From an uncultured Clostridia bacterium (lineage in GTDB: Bacteria; Bacillota; Clostridia; Christensenellales; UBA1242), in assembly GCA_934778205.1 (NCBI GenBank), contig CAKVOD010000001.1:124001-188000 (forward strand): 64,000 nt of DNA, read 5' to 3'. Position numbers and translations under genes: made by a program. This document shows, one piece after another, positions 43,368 to 52,762 of this stretch (position 1 is the stretch's first letter; every line of letters begins with the position of its first letter). The notes beneath the pieces are model-generated. The model was not told where the DNA came from, searched no databases, and was given only the letters and a program-made list of their open reading frames with translations.

Positions 43368-43916
43368 TTACTGTACATCTATAATAACTACACGCAGTTC
43401 TTGTTTTTGAGCATATTCGAGTGTTTTCTTTGTTCCGCCACTTTTCCCATTAAATAAAGCAAATACAAGCGAAGAATTGTTAATCATAAAGCGGTTTCTT
43501 TCAAGCATACACTCTGCACCTATATAACTATCATAAATACAGCGTATTCCATCCAATTTTTTTATTAATCTTCTATACCTTTTTTTATCTTTTTCTTTCC
43601 AAAGCTTATCTTGTGTTTTACAAGGAATTGCACCAATTAATTTGATATAAGGATATTTTCTTTTTAATTTTAAAACGATTTCTGCACAAATCATATCAAA
43701 ACCTAATGCCATTCCCGAAATAAATGTGATATAACCACTGTTTATTGCTTTTATTATTTCTTCTTTTAACCGTTTTTTCATTTTCAAACATCTTATATCT
43801 AATTCATTAAAGCCCCACGGCAAATTTTGTGGTCTATGCCCAGTAAAGCAACACGTAGTAGCATTCATTATTTTTATATATGTAGAGATTTTTTCTTTTA
43901 CTTCTTCATATTCCAT
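43368..43916 (-). CDS. SLOG/DUF1273 (YpsA-like) protein
   Basis: Start at 43916 (MEYEEVK); 182 residues. The motif CCFTGHRPQNLPWGFNE opens the domain, followed by ISGMALGFDMICAEIVL and a C-terminal FNGKSGGTKKTLEYA that forms the nucleotide-binding pocket of the SLOG fold. Related to the TerS/LOG-like nucleotide sensors; the exact ligand is unknown. It lies divergent from an XRE regulator with an inverted repeat in between. Confidence 0.85.
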   Translation of the reverse strand: MEYEEVKEKISTYIKIMNATTCCFTGHRPQNLPWGFNELDIRCLKMKKRLKEEIIKAINSGYITFISGMALGFDMICAEIVLKLKRKYPYIKLIGAIPCKTQDKLWKEKDKKRYRRLIKKLDGIRCIYDSYIGAECMLERNRFMINNSSLVFALFNGKSGGTKKTLEYAQKQELRVVIIDVQ

Positions 43917-43994
43917 ATAGTTTTCCCTTTTGACCATTTTACACTACATATCATATCAAAAATTTTTAAATTTTACAAGTATTTTGACTATTCT

Positions 43995-44008
43995 AAACTA
44001 CATAGTTT
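43995..44008. promoter_or_regulatory. Candidate operator palindrome AAACTA-CA-TAGTTT
   Basis: A perfect 6-bp inverted repeat lies in the gap between the divergent SLOG and XRE genes. ACTACATAT recurs near 43946. It is a good candidate binding site for the XRE protein. Confidence 0.45.
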
Positions 44009-44063
44009 GAAATAACCTTAATGCTATTATATAGATGTGAATAAATTAGAAGGAGTTAACAAA

Positions 44064-44315
44064 ATGGTATCATTAAATTATGCGTTTTCAACAAGGGTTC
44101 GTGAAATACTGAAAGAAAAGAAAATGACACAATACAAGTTAGAACAACTTACGGGCATTTATCATAGCACGATGAACGCAATTATGAATGATAGGTGCAA
44201 GTCGTCCAATTTTAAAACTATGGCGCTTATCATCCGTGAATTAGGGCTGAGTATTCCAGAATTTTTTAACAGTCCTGTTTTTGAAGATTTTAACAATTTA
44301 GATATTGATAACTAA
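44064..44315 (+). CDS. XRE-family helix-turn-helix regulator
   Basis: 83 residues; start at 44064 (MVSLNYAFSTR) because AAGGAG is 8 nt upstream. HTH at about 12-60 (LKEKKMTQYKLEQLTGIYHSTMNAI). LELGLSIPEFF-like LGLSIPEFFNSPVF follows. Likely represses its own divergent region. Confidence 0.88.
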   Translation: MVSLNYAFSTRVREILKEKKMTQYKLEQLTGIYHSTMNAIMNDRCKSSNFKTMALIIRELGLSIPEFFNSPVFEDFNNLDIDN

Positions 44316-44318
44316 AAA

Positions 44319-44343
44319 AATAGCACAGAAAATCTGTGCTATT
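44319..44343. terminator. Bidirectional terminator
   Basis: AATAGCACAG (44319-44328) pairs with CTGTGCTATT (44334-44343). On minus a run of seven T follows, ending degV; on plus it ends the XRE gene. Confidence 0.8.
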
Positions 44344-44364
44344 GCATTATATGCTGAATACCTA

Positions 44365-45216
44365 TTATTTAACAGGTTTTGTTGACATAAACAAAATACC
44401 AAGTGTTCCAGCACCGCAATGACTTGCAATTGTTGCACCCGCGCTTGTTTCATAGATTTCGTCAAAAACTCCGTCTAGTTGTTGTTTTACTATGTCGACG
44501 ATACTACTTTCAATCGGCGTATGCGTAATGAAAACGCGTTTGCGGTCAAAATCTGGGTACATTGTAAGTGTGTCGTTGACATAATTTTCAATGACCTTTT
44601 CCATTTTCCCCATATATTTTCTGCCGACAACCATTTCGCCATCTTTCACCAAAATTGCAGGTTTGATGCGCAAGAATTTTGCGCTGAGCGACATAGCGCC
44701 ACTACATCTGCCACCTTTGTGCATATAGTCAAGATTGCCGAGAATGAATGATGCTTGAACATACTTTGTCATTTCTCTACATTCTTTGGCTATGATAATC
44801 GGTTCGACCCCTCTTTCCACCATATCACAAGCACGCAAAACAAGCAATGCGATACCCGTACTGAGTGAGCGCGAATCGACTACAAAAACCTTGTGTCCAT
44901 ATTCTTCGCTCGCTTTCAAAGCACTGCTATAACAACTTGACATTTTGCTTGAAACAACAAAGTGAATGACACAGTCGGCATCTTTCAAAAGTTCGTCAAA
45001 AAATTCTTGATAAACAGTGATACTTGGGGACGCCGTTTTAGGAAGTTCTTTTGTCTCCTTGACATAATTAAAAAGTTCGTCAGTTGTCACGTCAACGCCG
45101 TCGCGTTTGGTTGTGTCGCCCAACGTGACAAGTAATGGCATAATGGCGATTTTGTGCTTTTCAATGATTTCTGGGCTAAGGTCGACTGTGCTGTCGGCTG
45201 AAATTCTAATTCTCAT
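44365..45216 (-). CDS. DegV family fatty-acid-binding protein
   Basis: 283 residues. The family binds fatty acids for the FakA/FakB kinase system. Motifs: RISADSTVDLSPEI at the start, TASPSITVYQEFF near residue 62, and VVDSRSLSTGIALLV. No fakA is visible. RBS GGAG precedes the start; it is monocistronic. Confidence 0.92.
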   Translation of the reverse strand: MRIRISADSTVDLSPEIIEKHKIAIMPLLVTLGDTTKRDGVDVTTDELFNYVKETKELPKTASPSITVYQEFFDELLKDADCVIHFVVSSKMSSCYSSALKASEEYGHKVFVVDSRSLSTGIALLVLRACDMVERGVEPIIIAKECREMTKYVQASFILGNLDYMHKGGRCSGAMSLSAKFLRIKPAILVKDGEMVVGRKYMGKMEKVIENYVNDTLTMYPDFDRKRVFITHTPIESSIVDIVKQQLDGVFDEIYETSAGATIASHCGAGTLGILFMSTKPVK

Positions 45217-45390
45217 AATTACTCCTATTCTATAATGCTAAGCCAGTTTATTATATAATTTTTTGTAGTTTAAGTCAAGTATATCAAATAAATACTTGTT
45301 TTTTTCGCGTAATTCTTATATAATTATTAAGTAATTCTTTTTGAGGAATTTTAACTATTTTTTTATAAAAGGAAGGATAGAAAGATAGAC

Positions 45391-46176
45391 TTGCAAAAAA
45401 ATGAGTGTATACACAACGGACATAGGGAAAGAATGCGCTCAAAAATTCTAGACAATCACGTTGACTTTTTGCTTGACCACGAATTGCTCGAAGTTTTGTT
45501 ATATTACGCACTGCCACGAAGAAATACAAATGACATTGCACACAGTTTGATAAAATCATTTGGCACACTTTCCAATGTTCTTAATGCAAAACCCGAACAA
45601 TTGATGCTCATTCCAAATGTTTCGGAGAGGACTGTTACTTTGATAAAGATTTTTGATGAAATGATTAAAAGAGTCAATCAAGTTTTGCGCACACCGAAAA
45701 TGCGCGTTTCCTCGACAGGTTCGCTGAGATTTTATTTTGAACAATTTATAAAAGATGCCCCTGATGAGGAACTGTTCATTGCATATATTGATGACTCAAT
45801 GGAAGTTTTTGCTTACGATTGCATCACAATCGGTTCGTCCGCAAAAGTCGAAACAAAAATGCGCGAAATTTACGAAAATATTTTGCGCAAAAACCCATAC
45901 AAGGTTGCACTTTCACACAATCATCCATACACCACTTGCGCGCCATCGCGCGAAGATATTTCGTCAACTGTCAAAATAAAAATATTTTTGAAACTCTTGA
46001 ATGTTGAACTTATGGACCACGTAATCTTTGGAAACGACGGTTATTGTAGCATCGGTACTACTGTAGACGAAATCTACAATATGTGGTCAAAAACCTACAA
46101 CGAAATTGTGCGCCATTCCAATTTTAAGTTCGACATCCAACGTCATAGGAAAATTGAAGATGTTAAAAATATATAA
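45391..46176 (+). CDS. RadC-like JAB/JAMM-domain protein
   Basis: 261 residues from a TTG at 45391 with GGAAGG upstream; the conserved HNGHRERMRSKIL head shows that the frame begins near here. A helix-hairpin-helix-like N-terminal half (LDHELLEVLLYYALPRRNT, LIPNVSERTVTL) leads to the RadC metal site, with HNHP then PSREDI and DHVIFGNDGYCSI. The role of RadC proteins in DNA repair is disputed. The following membrane protein gene overlaps its end. Confidence 0.85.
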   Translation: MQKNECIHNGHRERMRSKILDNHVDFLLDHELLEVLLYYALPRRNTNDIAHSLIKSFGTLSNVLNAKPEQLMLIPNVSERTVTLIKIFDEMIKRVNQVLRTPKMRVSSTGSLRFYFEQFIKDAPDEELFIAYIDDSMEVFAYDCITIGSSAKVETKMREIYENILRKNPYKVALSHNHPYTTCAPSREDISSTVKIKIFLKLLNVELMDHVIFGNDGYCSIGTTVDEIYNMWSKTYNEIVRHSNFKFDIQRHRKIEDVKNI

Positions 46177-46822
46177 ATATGCTGACTTGAAACCTTTTTC
46201 ATATTTTTCAATCACGTGCTATATTGCATTTTTGACAAGCATTTCTTGTTTGTTTGTGCCGATGTTTTACAACAAGGCAACCAAAATCACATATTCGATG
46301 ATTGATATTTTTGCACTGAACCTCACTTCAATCAATGTGTTATGTGGTATTTTGTTGTTTTGTTGTTGCTTAATATTTGTATTCGATTATTTGTTTCAGC
46401 CGTCGTGGATTTCGTTTTTCATTGACGTGGCAATCATAATCTTTATGTTTATATTTCCGCTCATTTTAAAGGGCGACCTTGTGACGTCATTACACATCTA
46501 TTCTTCACAACTGACGACAAACGTAGGCAGTATGCTAATAATGATTAGCGCAATATTATATATCGCAATTGAAATATATAAAATCAGCATTATGGACAAG
46601 TTTGTCAATAGATACCTCATCAAAAAACGTGACCGACTTGTTGGAGAACTTAAAAAAACACGCAAGTTCTATCCGCAACACTCGGGCGTTACAGTGTGTA
46701 ACTTTAAAAAACATTACCACATAAGAAAGCCTCGAATAAAAAGCAACATCAAATACAAAAAGTCGCACATTCTAAAAACACGCGACTACACTCATTATCT
46801 AAACCACCTTTACCGCCTCTAA
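46160..46822 (+). CDS. Integral membrane protein, four helices, basic tail
   Basis: Start at 46160 (MLKIYKYADLK), inside the end of the radC-like gene, so translation is coupled. 220 residues with four hydrophobic helices (about 12-35, 50-75, 85-103, 125-145) and a strongly basic C-terminal third (RKPRIKSNIKYKKSHILK). I do not recognise the family. Probably cotranscribed with the radC-like gene. Confidence 0.7.
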   Translation: MLKIYKYADLKPFSYFSITCYIAFLTSISCLFVPMFYNKATKITYSMIDIFALNLTSINVLCGILLFCCCLIFVFDYLFQPSWISFFIDVAIIIFMFIFPLILKGDLVTSLHIYSSQLTTNVGSMLIMISAILYIAIEIYKISIMDKFVNRYLIKKRDRLVGELKKTRKFYPQHSGVTVCNFKKHYHIRKPRIKSNIKYKKSHILKTRDYTHYLNHLYRL

Positions 46823-46864
46823 TTATGACACATTTAAAATTTAAGTACATTAAGTTAATATACT

Positions 46865-46903
46865 AAAAAGGACACGCTCGTTTTGTTGCGTGTCCTTTTT
46901 GTT
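46865..46903. terminator. Bidirectional terminator
   Basis: AAAAAGGACACGC (46865-46877) pairs perfectly with GCGTGTCCTTTTT (46888-46900), T-rich on both sides. It separates the membrane-protein gene from convergent rmuC. Confidence 0.85.
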
Positions 46904-47018
46904 TGTTTTTGCGTAAAATTGACAAAATATAGTCTATTAAAACTCAATCTCAAAATTAGAAAGTTTCCTACTTTCTCTTTGTAAACTTTCAAACAAAAGT
47001 AACACAATATAGTTAAAA

Positions 47019-48350
47019 TTATTCGTCGGCGTCGTCGCTGTCACTATATGTGTTGTCAAGTAGTGTTGGTTGCTCCACTTCAATGAGTGGTGTGCCGTCC
47101 ACGACGGCGACGGAATCGAGTTTCTTTTGAATGCGTTTTGACTTTTTCGTTGCGTCCTCAATTGTTGTAGATGCTTCATCGAGTTTCTTTTGCGTTTTTG
47201 CAAGCAGTTCGACAAACTTGACAAATTCCGTTTTGAATGTTGATAAAAGCGCCCACACTTCACTAGAACGCTTTTCAATCGCGACACTCTTGAACCCCAT
47301 TTGCAGTGAGTTTATCAACGCTGAAAGCGTGGTTGGCCCACACACGATTATGCGATAATTGTCTTGCAGATATTCAAGCAAGCCTGCGTTTTTGACAACT
47401 TCGGCATATAGTCCTTCAAGCGCCAGATACATAACGGCAAAGTCGGTTGTTTTGGGCGGGTCGATGTACTTTTCGTTGATTTTCTTTGCTTCATCCTTAA
47501 TGCGCTTTTCAAGCGCTTTTTGTGCCTTTTCGACTTCTTCTTTATTTCCAAGTTCGCTTGCCTCGACAAGTCGTTGATAGTCCTCAAGCGGAAATTTTGC
47601 GTCGATAGGCAACCACACGGTTTCATTGTCGTTTTTGCCGGGCATATTGATGACAAAGTCAACCGCTTCCTTGCTATTAGGTTTGATTTGAACTTGACTA
47701 TCATACTGAATATGGCTGAGCATTTGTTCAAGTATGTTACCAAGTTGAACTTCGCCCCAAACACCACGTATTTTGATGTTGCTCAATGTGTGTTTCAAAT
47801 CGTCTACACCTGTTGCAAGACTGCGCATTTCTCCTAGCCCTTTATGCACTTTTTCAAGACGCTCGGAAATAATTGCAAAACTATCGTTGAGCCTTTTTTC
47901 AAGAGAGTTGTTAAGTTTTTCATCGACTGTTTCGCGCATCTTATCTAGTTTTTCGTTGTTGTCCATATTGATTTTGTAGAGCGTTTCGCGAATAACTTTA
48001 TCAATATTTGAAAGGCGTGTTTCAGTTTCAGTCAAAAGATTTTTGACGCGAACCTCCACATTCTGCAAGATTTGTGTTTGCTCAGTCTTGAATGCGTGTA
48101 TGTTTTGATTTGTTTCTTGCTTTGAAGCATAGAGCGCCCTCATAATTTGCTCATTGTTTGTGTCAATGATTTTCTCGAGGTTTTCATTAATCAATTTGAT
48201 TTTATTAAACTGTTCGTTCAGTTCCTTTTGCACACTGCCACCTTGTCCGCCTTTGCGCAAAACTAATACTACTAGCAGTACCAAACACAATATTGCTATA
48301 ATCAATATGCCATATTCAATCATTGTTGATGCACATAAATTTGTTATCAT
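47019..48350 (-). CDS. rmuC: DNA recombination protein RmuC
   Basis: 443 residues. An N-terminal membrane helix (YGILIIAILCLVLLVVLVL) precedes a coiled coil of about 150 residues and the RmuC nuclease-like domain (about 170-390, with GVWGEVQLGNILEQML and LPIDAKFPLEDYQRL). The family limits DNA inversions and rearrangements. The start overlaps the stop of cca by 4 nt (ATGA). Confidence 0.92.
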   Translation of the reverse strand: MITNLCASTMIEYGILIIAILCLVLLVVLVLRKGGQGGSVQKELNEQFNKIKLINENLEKIIDTNNEQIMRALYASKQETNQNIHAFKTEQTQILQNVEVRVKNLLTETETRLSNIDKVIRETLYKINMDNNEKLDKMRETVDEKLNNSLEKRLNDSFAIISERLEKVHKGLGEMRSLATGVDDLKHTLSNIKIRGVWGEVQLGNILEQMLSHIQYDSQVQIKPNSKEAVDFVINMPGKNDNETVWLPIDAKFPLEDYQRLVEASELGNKEEVEKAQKALEKRIKDEAKKINEKYIDPPKTTDFAVMYLALEGLYAEVVKNAGLLEYLQDNYRIIVCGPTTLSALINSLQMGFKSVAIEKRSSEVWALLSTFKTEFVKFVELLAKTQKKLDEASTTIEDATKKSKRIQKKLDSVAVVDGTPLIEVEQPTLLDNTYSDSDDADE

Positions 48351-49753
48351 TTTTCTTCCCTCACAATAAATTTTTCAAGTTCGTTTAGTAGATACTCTTT
48401 TTCATTGCATCTATCTTTTGTCGCCATTATCATTGCACATTCAAGCATTGATGAAATGAGTTTTGATGGCATAAACGGCCACCTATCAATGATGTCAAGG
48501 CCATTGATTGCAAGTTCTTCCATACAACGTGGAATATTGTTTGCTTCCATAAGTATATTTGTCATTACAAGGCGCTCAATTTTTGGATTGTAACGATTGG
48601 CGTTCAATTCCTCGGCATAGGTCATAATGTTTGGCAAAACATCAAAATAAAATTGCACATAATTTATGTAAAAACTGTCGTCGCGCATCTTATTTAAAGT
48701 CAAAAGCCCGTCCAAAACTATCGTCAATTCTTTAACTTTTGTTTTGTGGAACATCAACCCGTCGACGCCCAAAATTTCTTCAAAAAACGCGCCCGAAAGT
48801 TCATAATTCAGTTCTTCAAGCATTTTGCAAGTGAAGTACGCAAGTGCTAGCGCAAAATGAGATTCAAAGAACTGATAAGCAATAATCGGTGTTTCATATG
48901 CGCCATAAAATTTTTCCATTTCAATTGATGACGCAAGTTTTGGAAAAATGTAATCAATGATATTGAGCGCCATAAGCGAGTCCAACAAATCTAGTGCTGA
49001 AAATATATCATTTTCATTACGATTGCCTGTATCTAGGCGCTCATTTCCATAATCAACAACTTTTTTTAATTCAGTTGTTGTTCTTTTCTTTTGATATTCA
49101 ATTATTGCGCGCATTTCCTGCGCAATGCGTTCGTGTGCAATGTCTTGCAATAGGTATGTGTGCAAATGCGCGTTGTTGAACACATTTTCAGGTATTTTCA
49201 TTTTTTTTGTATACGCAATGCGCAACAAGCGAATTATGCGCAAGCCGTCACTATCAAACACTTGCTGATTTACAGGTTTCAAAACGCGGTCAAGACAATC
49301 TTGCCAGCCGTTGCACGGGTCGATTAGTTTGCAGTTTGTTAAGTCATAATACATTGCATTGACTGTAAAGTCACGGCGTTTGGCATCTACAACGAAATCT
49401 GTCACAAAACTTACTTCACTTGGCGTATGCCCCTTTTCATATTTTTCTTCACGCAATGTTGTGTACTCGAATTCTATCTTACTACTTACTTTATAGATTT
49501 TGTACGCACCTAATTTTTTGTTTATGACTGTGAATTTAAAATCCGTATCACTGAGCAACTGTTCTAGTTGTTGCGGTGTTGCTGTTCCGCAAACGTCGAT
49601 ATCTGTTGTTTTTATGCCCAAAAAGTAGTCGCGGACATACCCGCCAACAATGTATAACTTATGCTCGGAAGTTCTAAATATATCGTTGAGCGCCCACGCT
49701 TCTTGTGGCACTTTGTGCTTTAATTCTTCTACTGTATTTGTCGTTGTTTTCAT
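48347..49753 (-). CDS. cca: CCA tRNA nucleotidyltransferase
   Basis: 468 residues. Adds or repairs the 3' CCA of tRNA. The catalytic motif is LYIVGGYVRDYFLGIKTTDIDV (residues about 31-52, with GG and DxD). The neck and body motifs DFVVDAKRRDFTVNAMYYDL and DSDGLRIIRLLRIAYT are intact. The C-terminal part is longer than the minimal enzyme. Operon with rmuC. Confidence 0.93.
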   Translation of the reverse strand: MKTTTNTVEELKHKVPQEAWALNDIFRTSEHKLYIVGGYVRDYFLGIKTTDIDVCGTATPQQLEQLLSDTDFKFTVINKKLGAYKIYKVSSKIEFEYTTLREEKYEKGHTPSEVSFVTDFVVDAKRRDFTVNAMYYDLTNCKLIDPCNGWQDCLDRVLKPVNQQVFDSDGLRIIRLLRIAYTKKMKIPENVFNNAHLHTYLLQDIAHERIAQEMRAIIEYQKKRTTTELKKVVDYGNERLDTGNRNENDIFSALDLLDSLMALNIIDYIFPKLASSIEMEKFYGAYETPIIAYQFFESHFALALAYFTCKMLEELNYELSGAFFEEILGVDGLMFHKTKVKELTIVLDGLLTLNKMRDDSFYINYVQFYFDVLPNIMTYAEELNANRYNPKIERLVMTNILMEANNIPRCMEELAINGLDIIDRWPFMPSKLISSMLECAMIMATKDRCNEKEYLLNELEKFIVREEK

Positions 49754-49802
49754 CCTATTTTCCCTTGCGCATTATTATACCAAATTTTCATTTTTTATAC
49801 AA

Positions 49803-49950
49803 GCACTTTGCGGTGGCGGGGAAAGCCCCGCTGCTACAGGTACTTTCCCTACAAGTAAGCAGTTTGTGTGGACGGCATACTTGTGTGCTTTCTATATATG
49901 TTTGTTTCGATAAGGATAGTTCCGCTGCTGCAGGTTTGGCGCGGATGTCT
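49803..49950 (+). repeat. Family A repeats upstream of cca
   Basis: One and a half units with GCGGGG-AAAG-CCCCGC, TGCTACAGGTACTTTCCC, TACAAGTAAGC, GTGGACGGCATAC, GTGCTTTCTATATATG, then a second core GATAGTTCCGCTGCTGCAGG. This copy is at the 5' side of cca, unlike most. Confidence 0.8.
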
Positions 49951-49970
49951 TATACACTTTGTACATTAGG

Positions 49971-50290
49971 AATGTGGGAAGCCACTCACCCTATAGTCAT
50001 TTCGACCGAAAAAGGCCTGTCAAAGCCTTTGTAGCGGAGAAATCTCCCGGAAGGGGACAGACTTACTTATGGGGTACGCAACTTCAATGACAGCGCCAGC
50101 AATGTATAAAATGAACATTGTTAACAAATTTTTGGATGCTAGCACGGTCAATATGGTGTGGTATCCCATAATATAGCGGAAGGCCCTTCCGGGAGATTTC
50201 TCCGCTTCGGCGGCGACTGCGTCGCCAACTTCGGTCGAAATGACAATGGGGTTGAGTAACTTACCATTTTTTATAAGGTTTTTCTTTTAA
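49971..50290. repeat. Family B palindromic element, copy 2
   Basis: Left end GGAAGCCACTCACCCTATAG then GTCATTTCGACCGAA; AATCTCCCGGAAGGG (50041) facing CCCTTCCGGGAGATT (50187); right end TTCGGTCGAAATGACAATGG followed by GTAACTTACCATT and ATAAGG. Interior CAATGACAGCGCCAGCA mirrors TGCTAGCACGGTCAATA. No open frame inside. Confidence 0.8.
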
Positions 50291-50399
50291 TAAAAACAAC
50301 TTTGCCAAGTCAAGTTTTAGTACTGACTCTATTGTTATTCAGAGCGAAAGTCAAACCCGCGTAGTAGGGTTTCTTAGCGTAGGAATCTCGCGGATTCAC

Positions 50400-50655
50400 A
50401 CGATACTAGCAATAAAAAAGGTACACAGCAAATTTACTATGTACCAAAATCATATATTGCCACCCAACCAAACCTGCAGCGGCGGGGCTTTCCCCGCAGG
50501 TACATAGTAAATTAACTATGTACCAAAATCATATGGTGCCACCCAACCAAACTTGTAGCAGAGGGGCTTTCTCCGCATGTACATAGTAAATTAACTATGT
50601 ACCAAAACTAAATAGAGTCATGCAACAAAAATTGCAATGGTGGATTTATACCCAC
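50400..50655 (-). repeat. Family C palindromes with family A cores before jag
   Basis: Three palindromes of the type GTACATAGTAAATTAACTAT (about 50417-50437, 50500-50524, 50578-50604) alternate with family A cores on minus (GCGGGG-AAAG-CCCCGC at about 50475-50495). A decayed hairpin, GTGGGTATAAATCCAC on minus, ends the series about 20 nt from the jag stop. The stretch 50310-50400 holds a third variant (GTTATTCAGAGCGAAAG, AGGAATCTCGCGG). Confidence 0.75.
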
Positions 50656-50662
50656 AACCACA

Positions 50663-51373
50663 TTATTGCATAGGTCTAATGGTGATATAGCGGTATGGCT
50701 CAACGCCAAATGATTCAGCAACCACATCTTTGCGGTCAATCAAAAAGTCGTGAATCAAATGACGCTCAAACGAGTTCATCGGTTGCATACGTATTGTTTT
50801 GCCAGAACTAATTGCTTCGTCCGCACACTTGATTGCTTGCGCGCGCAAATCCGCCTCGCGTCTTTTTTCATAGTCGCCAACATTGACAATAATTCGCTTT
50901 AAATTGTCCGCTTTGTTGTGTCCACGTTCAATCGTATTCAAGAGCGTTTGTAGCGCAGACACAGCCTCGCTGTTGCCAAAAACTTCGCAACCTTCGCCTT
51001 GAATTTCAAAAACAACAACCTTGTTTTGCACACGTTCAGTTGCGTAAACCGTTGGCTTGTACATTTTCAAAATCTTGTTCAAAACACCAAGCGAATACAT
51101 TGTCCCGCTTTGTGGCGCTATGCTCTCAACTTTGCAAGACTCGTCTTGTTCTTCCTTGCTTTCTTCAATATTTTTGTGTGGTGCCTCCGCATTTGTTGTG
51201 GCAAAAAGTTCAGCAAAACTTTCGTTTTTTGTCAAACGAACTTTTGCACTCTTAAACAATCCCCCCTCACTTAAAACCTCAACTTTGACGTCGTCAAGTT
51301 CTAGTCCAAGTTCTCGCAACCCTTTGTCAATTGCTTCTTGAACATTCTTTCCAACACTTTCCACGCTTTCCAT
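50663..51373 (-). CDS. jag: RNA-binding protein Jag (KhpB), SpoIIIJ-associated
   Basis: 236 residues with the three Jag domains. Jag_N is about 1-50 (SVESVGKNVQEAIDKGLREL), a KH domain is about 90-160 with a rather divergent core, and R3H is about 195-236 (RMQPMNSFERHLIHDFL, VEPYRYITIRP). RNA-binding regulator of envelope genes and, in B. subtilis, tied to SpoIIIJ. 13 nt after yidC; the operon is rpmH-rnpA-yidD-yidC-jag. Confidence 0.93.
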   Translation of the reverse strand: MESVESVGKNVQEAIDKGLRELGLELDDVKVEVLSEGGLFKSAKVRLTKNESFAELFATTNAEAPHKNIEESKEEQDESCKVESIAPQSGTMYSLGVLNKILKMYKPTVYATERVQNKVVVFEIQGEGCEVFGNSEAVSALQTLLNTIERGHNKADNLKRIIVNVGDYEKRREADLRAQAIKCADEAISSGKTIRMQPMNSFERHLIHDFLIDRKDVVAESFGVEPYRYITIRPMQ

Positions 51374-51386
51374 TTACGCACCTCTT

Positions 51387-52502
51387 TTATTGTCTAACAT
51401 AATCGGGTTTTTGAACAATTGTTCTTTGCTTTGTCTTACTGTTTGGCTTAGACAAGTCGTCTTTTTTGTTCCTCAAAATGAGATTAAATATATAGTTTGC
51501 AACTGCACTGAACGCTGAAATTGTAACAATGTAAATAGCAAACGCTGCACTGTAACCTAGCGTAATCAAAACCATAACAATTGGCAAAACCCACTTCATA
51601 ATTTTCATTGCTGGTGCGCCTGCTACTTTATCTTTTGGATTTTCGCGTTCGCCTTTAGCTGACAAAATTCGCCCTTCATCTTTTTGTTCTGGTTCCTTCT
51701 TTTTCTTAATACTGCTTTGGCTCAACATCATTGAAAGGAATGTCACACCTGCGGCAAGAATAATCAAAATAAAGTACCCATTTGCTGAACGCACTTTTTC
51801 GCGGAGTGGATTCATAATTTTTTCGTATTCTTCTTTTTCCGCTTGATAAATCGCTTTTTGTTCGTCAGTCTTATTCTTTAGTTTTGCTGAATTTGCGTAC
51901 GACTCAAACGATGCAATAGGACTATTTGTTGTGTCTGGACGCCAAATATTTTCAATCCACAACCAATTTGTTTTGATTTCATTGTACTTGTCAAACACTG
52001 CTTGTTCTTGACGTTTTTGAAAATTCTCAGTCGTTTCTCCTGTTTCTTGTACAACACTTCTATATGTGGTACGCAATTCATTATACTGACTTTTGACAAC
52101 ATTACTTGAAATGTTGTTCATTCCTGCAAACAGTGTTATGAACACAAAACACGTCACAATCATATACACTGCCATTATACCGCACGAACCAAAACCGATT
52201 CCTTCACGCTTATATAATTCCATTGTTTTTTGGTTCAATGTATTTTTGTCGTTTGCGTACTTTTCCCTAAGTTTTGCTAATTGTGGCGCGATTCTCTCTT
52301 GTTGTGCCATTTGTTTAGCAGTTGCCTTTCTTTGAAAATAATCAAGTGGCAACATCAAAACTTTCAATATAACTGCTATCAAAATGATAGTGAAACCATA
52401 ATCGCCGATTCCACTATAAAACCACCTAATGATATCTTCCCAAACGCCTAGACCTTTAGGTATTTGCAGTTGTGCGGATAGTAAACCAATTAGACTAGCC
52501 AT
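51387..52502 (-). CDS. yidC: Membrane protein insertase YidC/SpoIIIJ
   Basis: 371 residues. Membrane insertase with five helices. The conserved hydrophilic-groove region is PLDYFQRKATAKQMAQQERI, and IGFGSCGIMAVYMIVTCFV follows. A loop of about 120 residues lies between helices two and three (TTYRSVVQETGETTENFQK), longer than in B. subtilis. A C-terminal basic tail (KPNSKTKQRTIVQK) may bind ribosomes. No lipobox is seen. The start overlaps yidD by 13 nt. Confidence 0.95.
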   Translation of the reverse strand: MASLIGLLSAQLQIPKGLGVWEDIIRWFYSGIGDYGFTIILIAVILKVLMLPLDYFQRKATAKQMAQQERIAPQLAKLREKYANDKNTLNQKTMELYKREGIGFGSCGIMAVYMIVTCFVFITLFAGMNNISSNVVKSQYNELRTTYRSVVQETGETTENFQKRQEQAVFDKYNEIKTNWLWIENIWRPDTTNSPIASFESYANSAKLKNKTDEQKAIYQAEKEEYEKIMNPLREKVRSANGYFILIILAAGVTFLSMMLSQSSIKKKKEPEQKDEGRILSAKGERENPKDKVAGAPAMKIMKWVLPIVMVLITLGYSAAFAIYIVTISAFSAVANYIFNLILRNKKDDLSKPNSKTKQRTIVQKPDYVRQ

Positions 52503-52762
52503 TTACAATCTCCTTTTATGTTATCTGGGACAGGGTCTACCCCTCCTAGATGTTTTGGCGTGCATCTTAAAATTCTCTTGAATCCAAGATATGAACCTTT
52601 GAACACACCGAACGATTTTATTGCTTTCAATGTATATGTCGAACACGTCGGCAGATATATGCAACCGTGTGGCAATAATGGCGAAATCAATCCCTTGTAT
52701 ATGTAGATTAAACCTAGCGCCAACCACTCTATGGGCTTGAACAAAATTTTCAGTATTTTCAT
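52490..52762 (-). CDS. yidD: Membrane protein insertion efficiency factor
   Basis: 90 residues. The family signature is YKGLISPLLPHGCIYLPTCS followed by YTLKAIKSFGVFKGSYLGFK and CTPKHLGGVDPVPD. Helps YidC-dependent insertion. Overlaps rnpA by 4 nt and yidC by 13 nt. Confidence 0.95.
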   Translation of the reverse strand: MKILKILFKPIEWLALGLIYIYKGLISPLLPHGCIYLPTCSTYTLKAIKSFGVFKGSYLGFKRILRCTPKHLGGVDPVPDNIKGDCKWLV

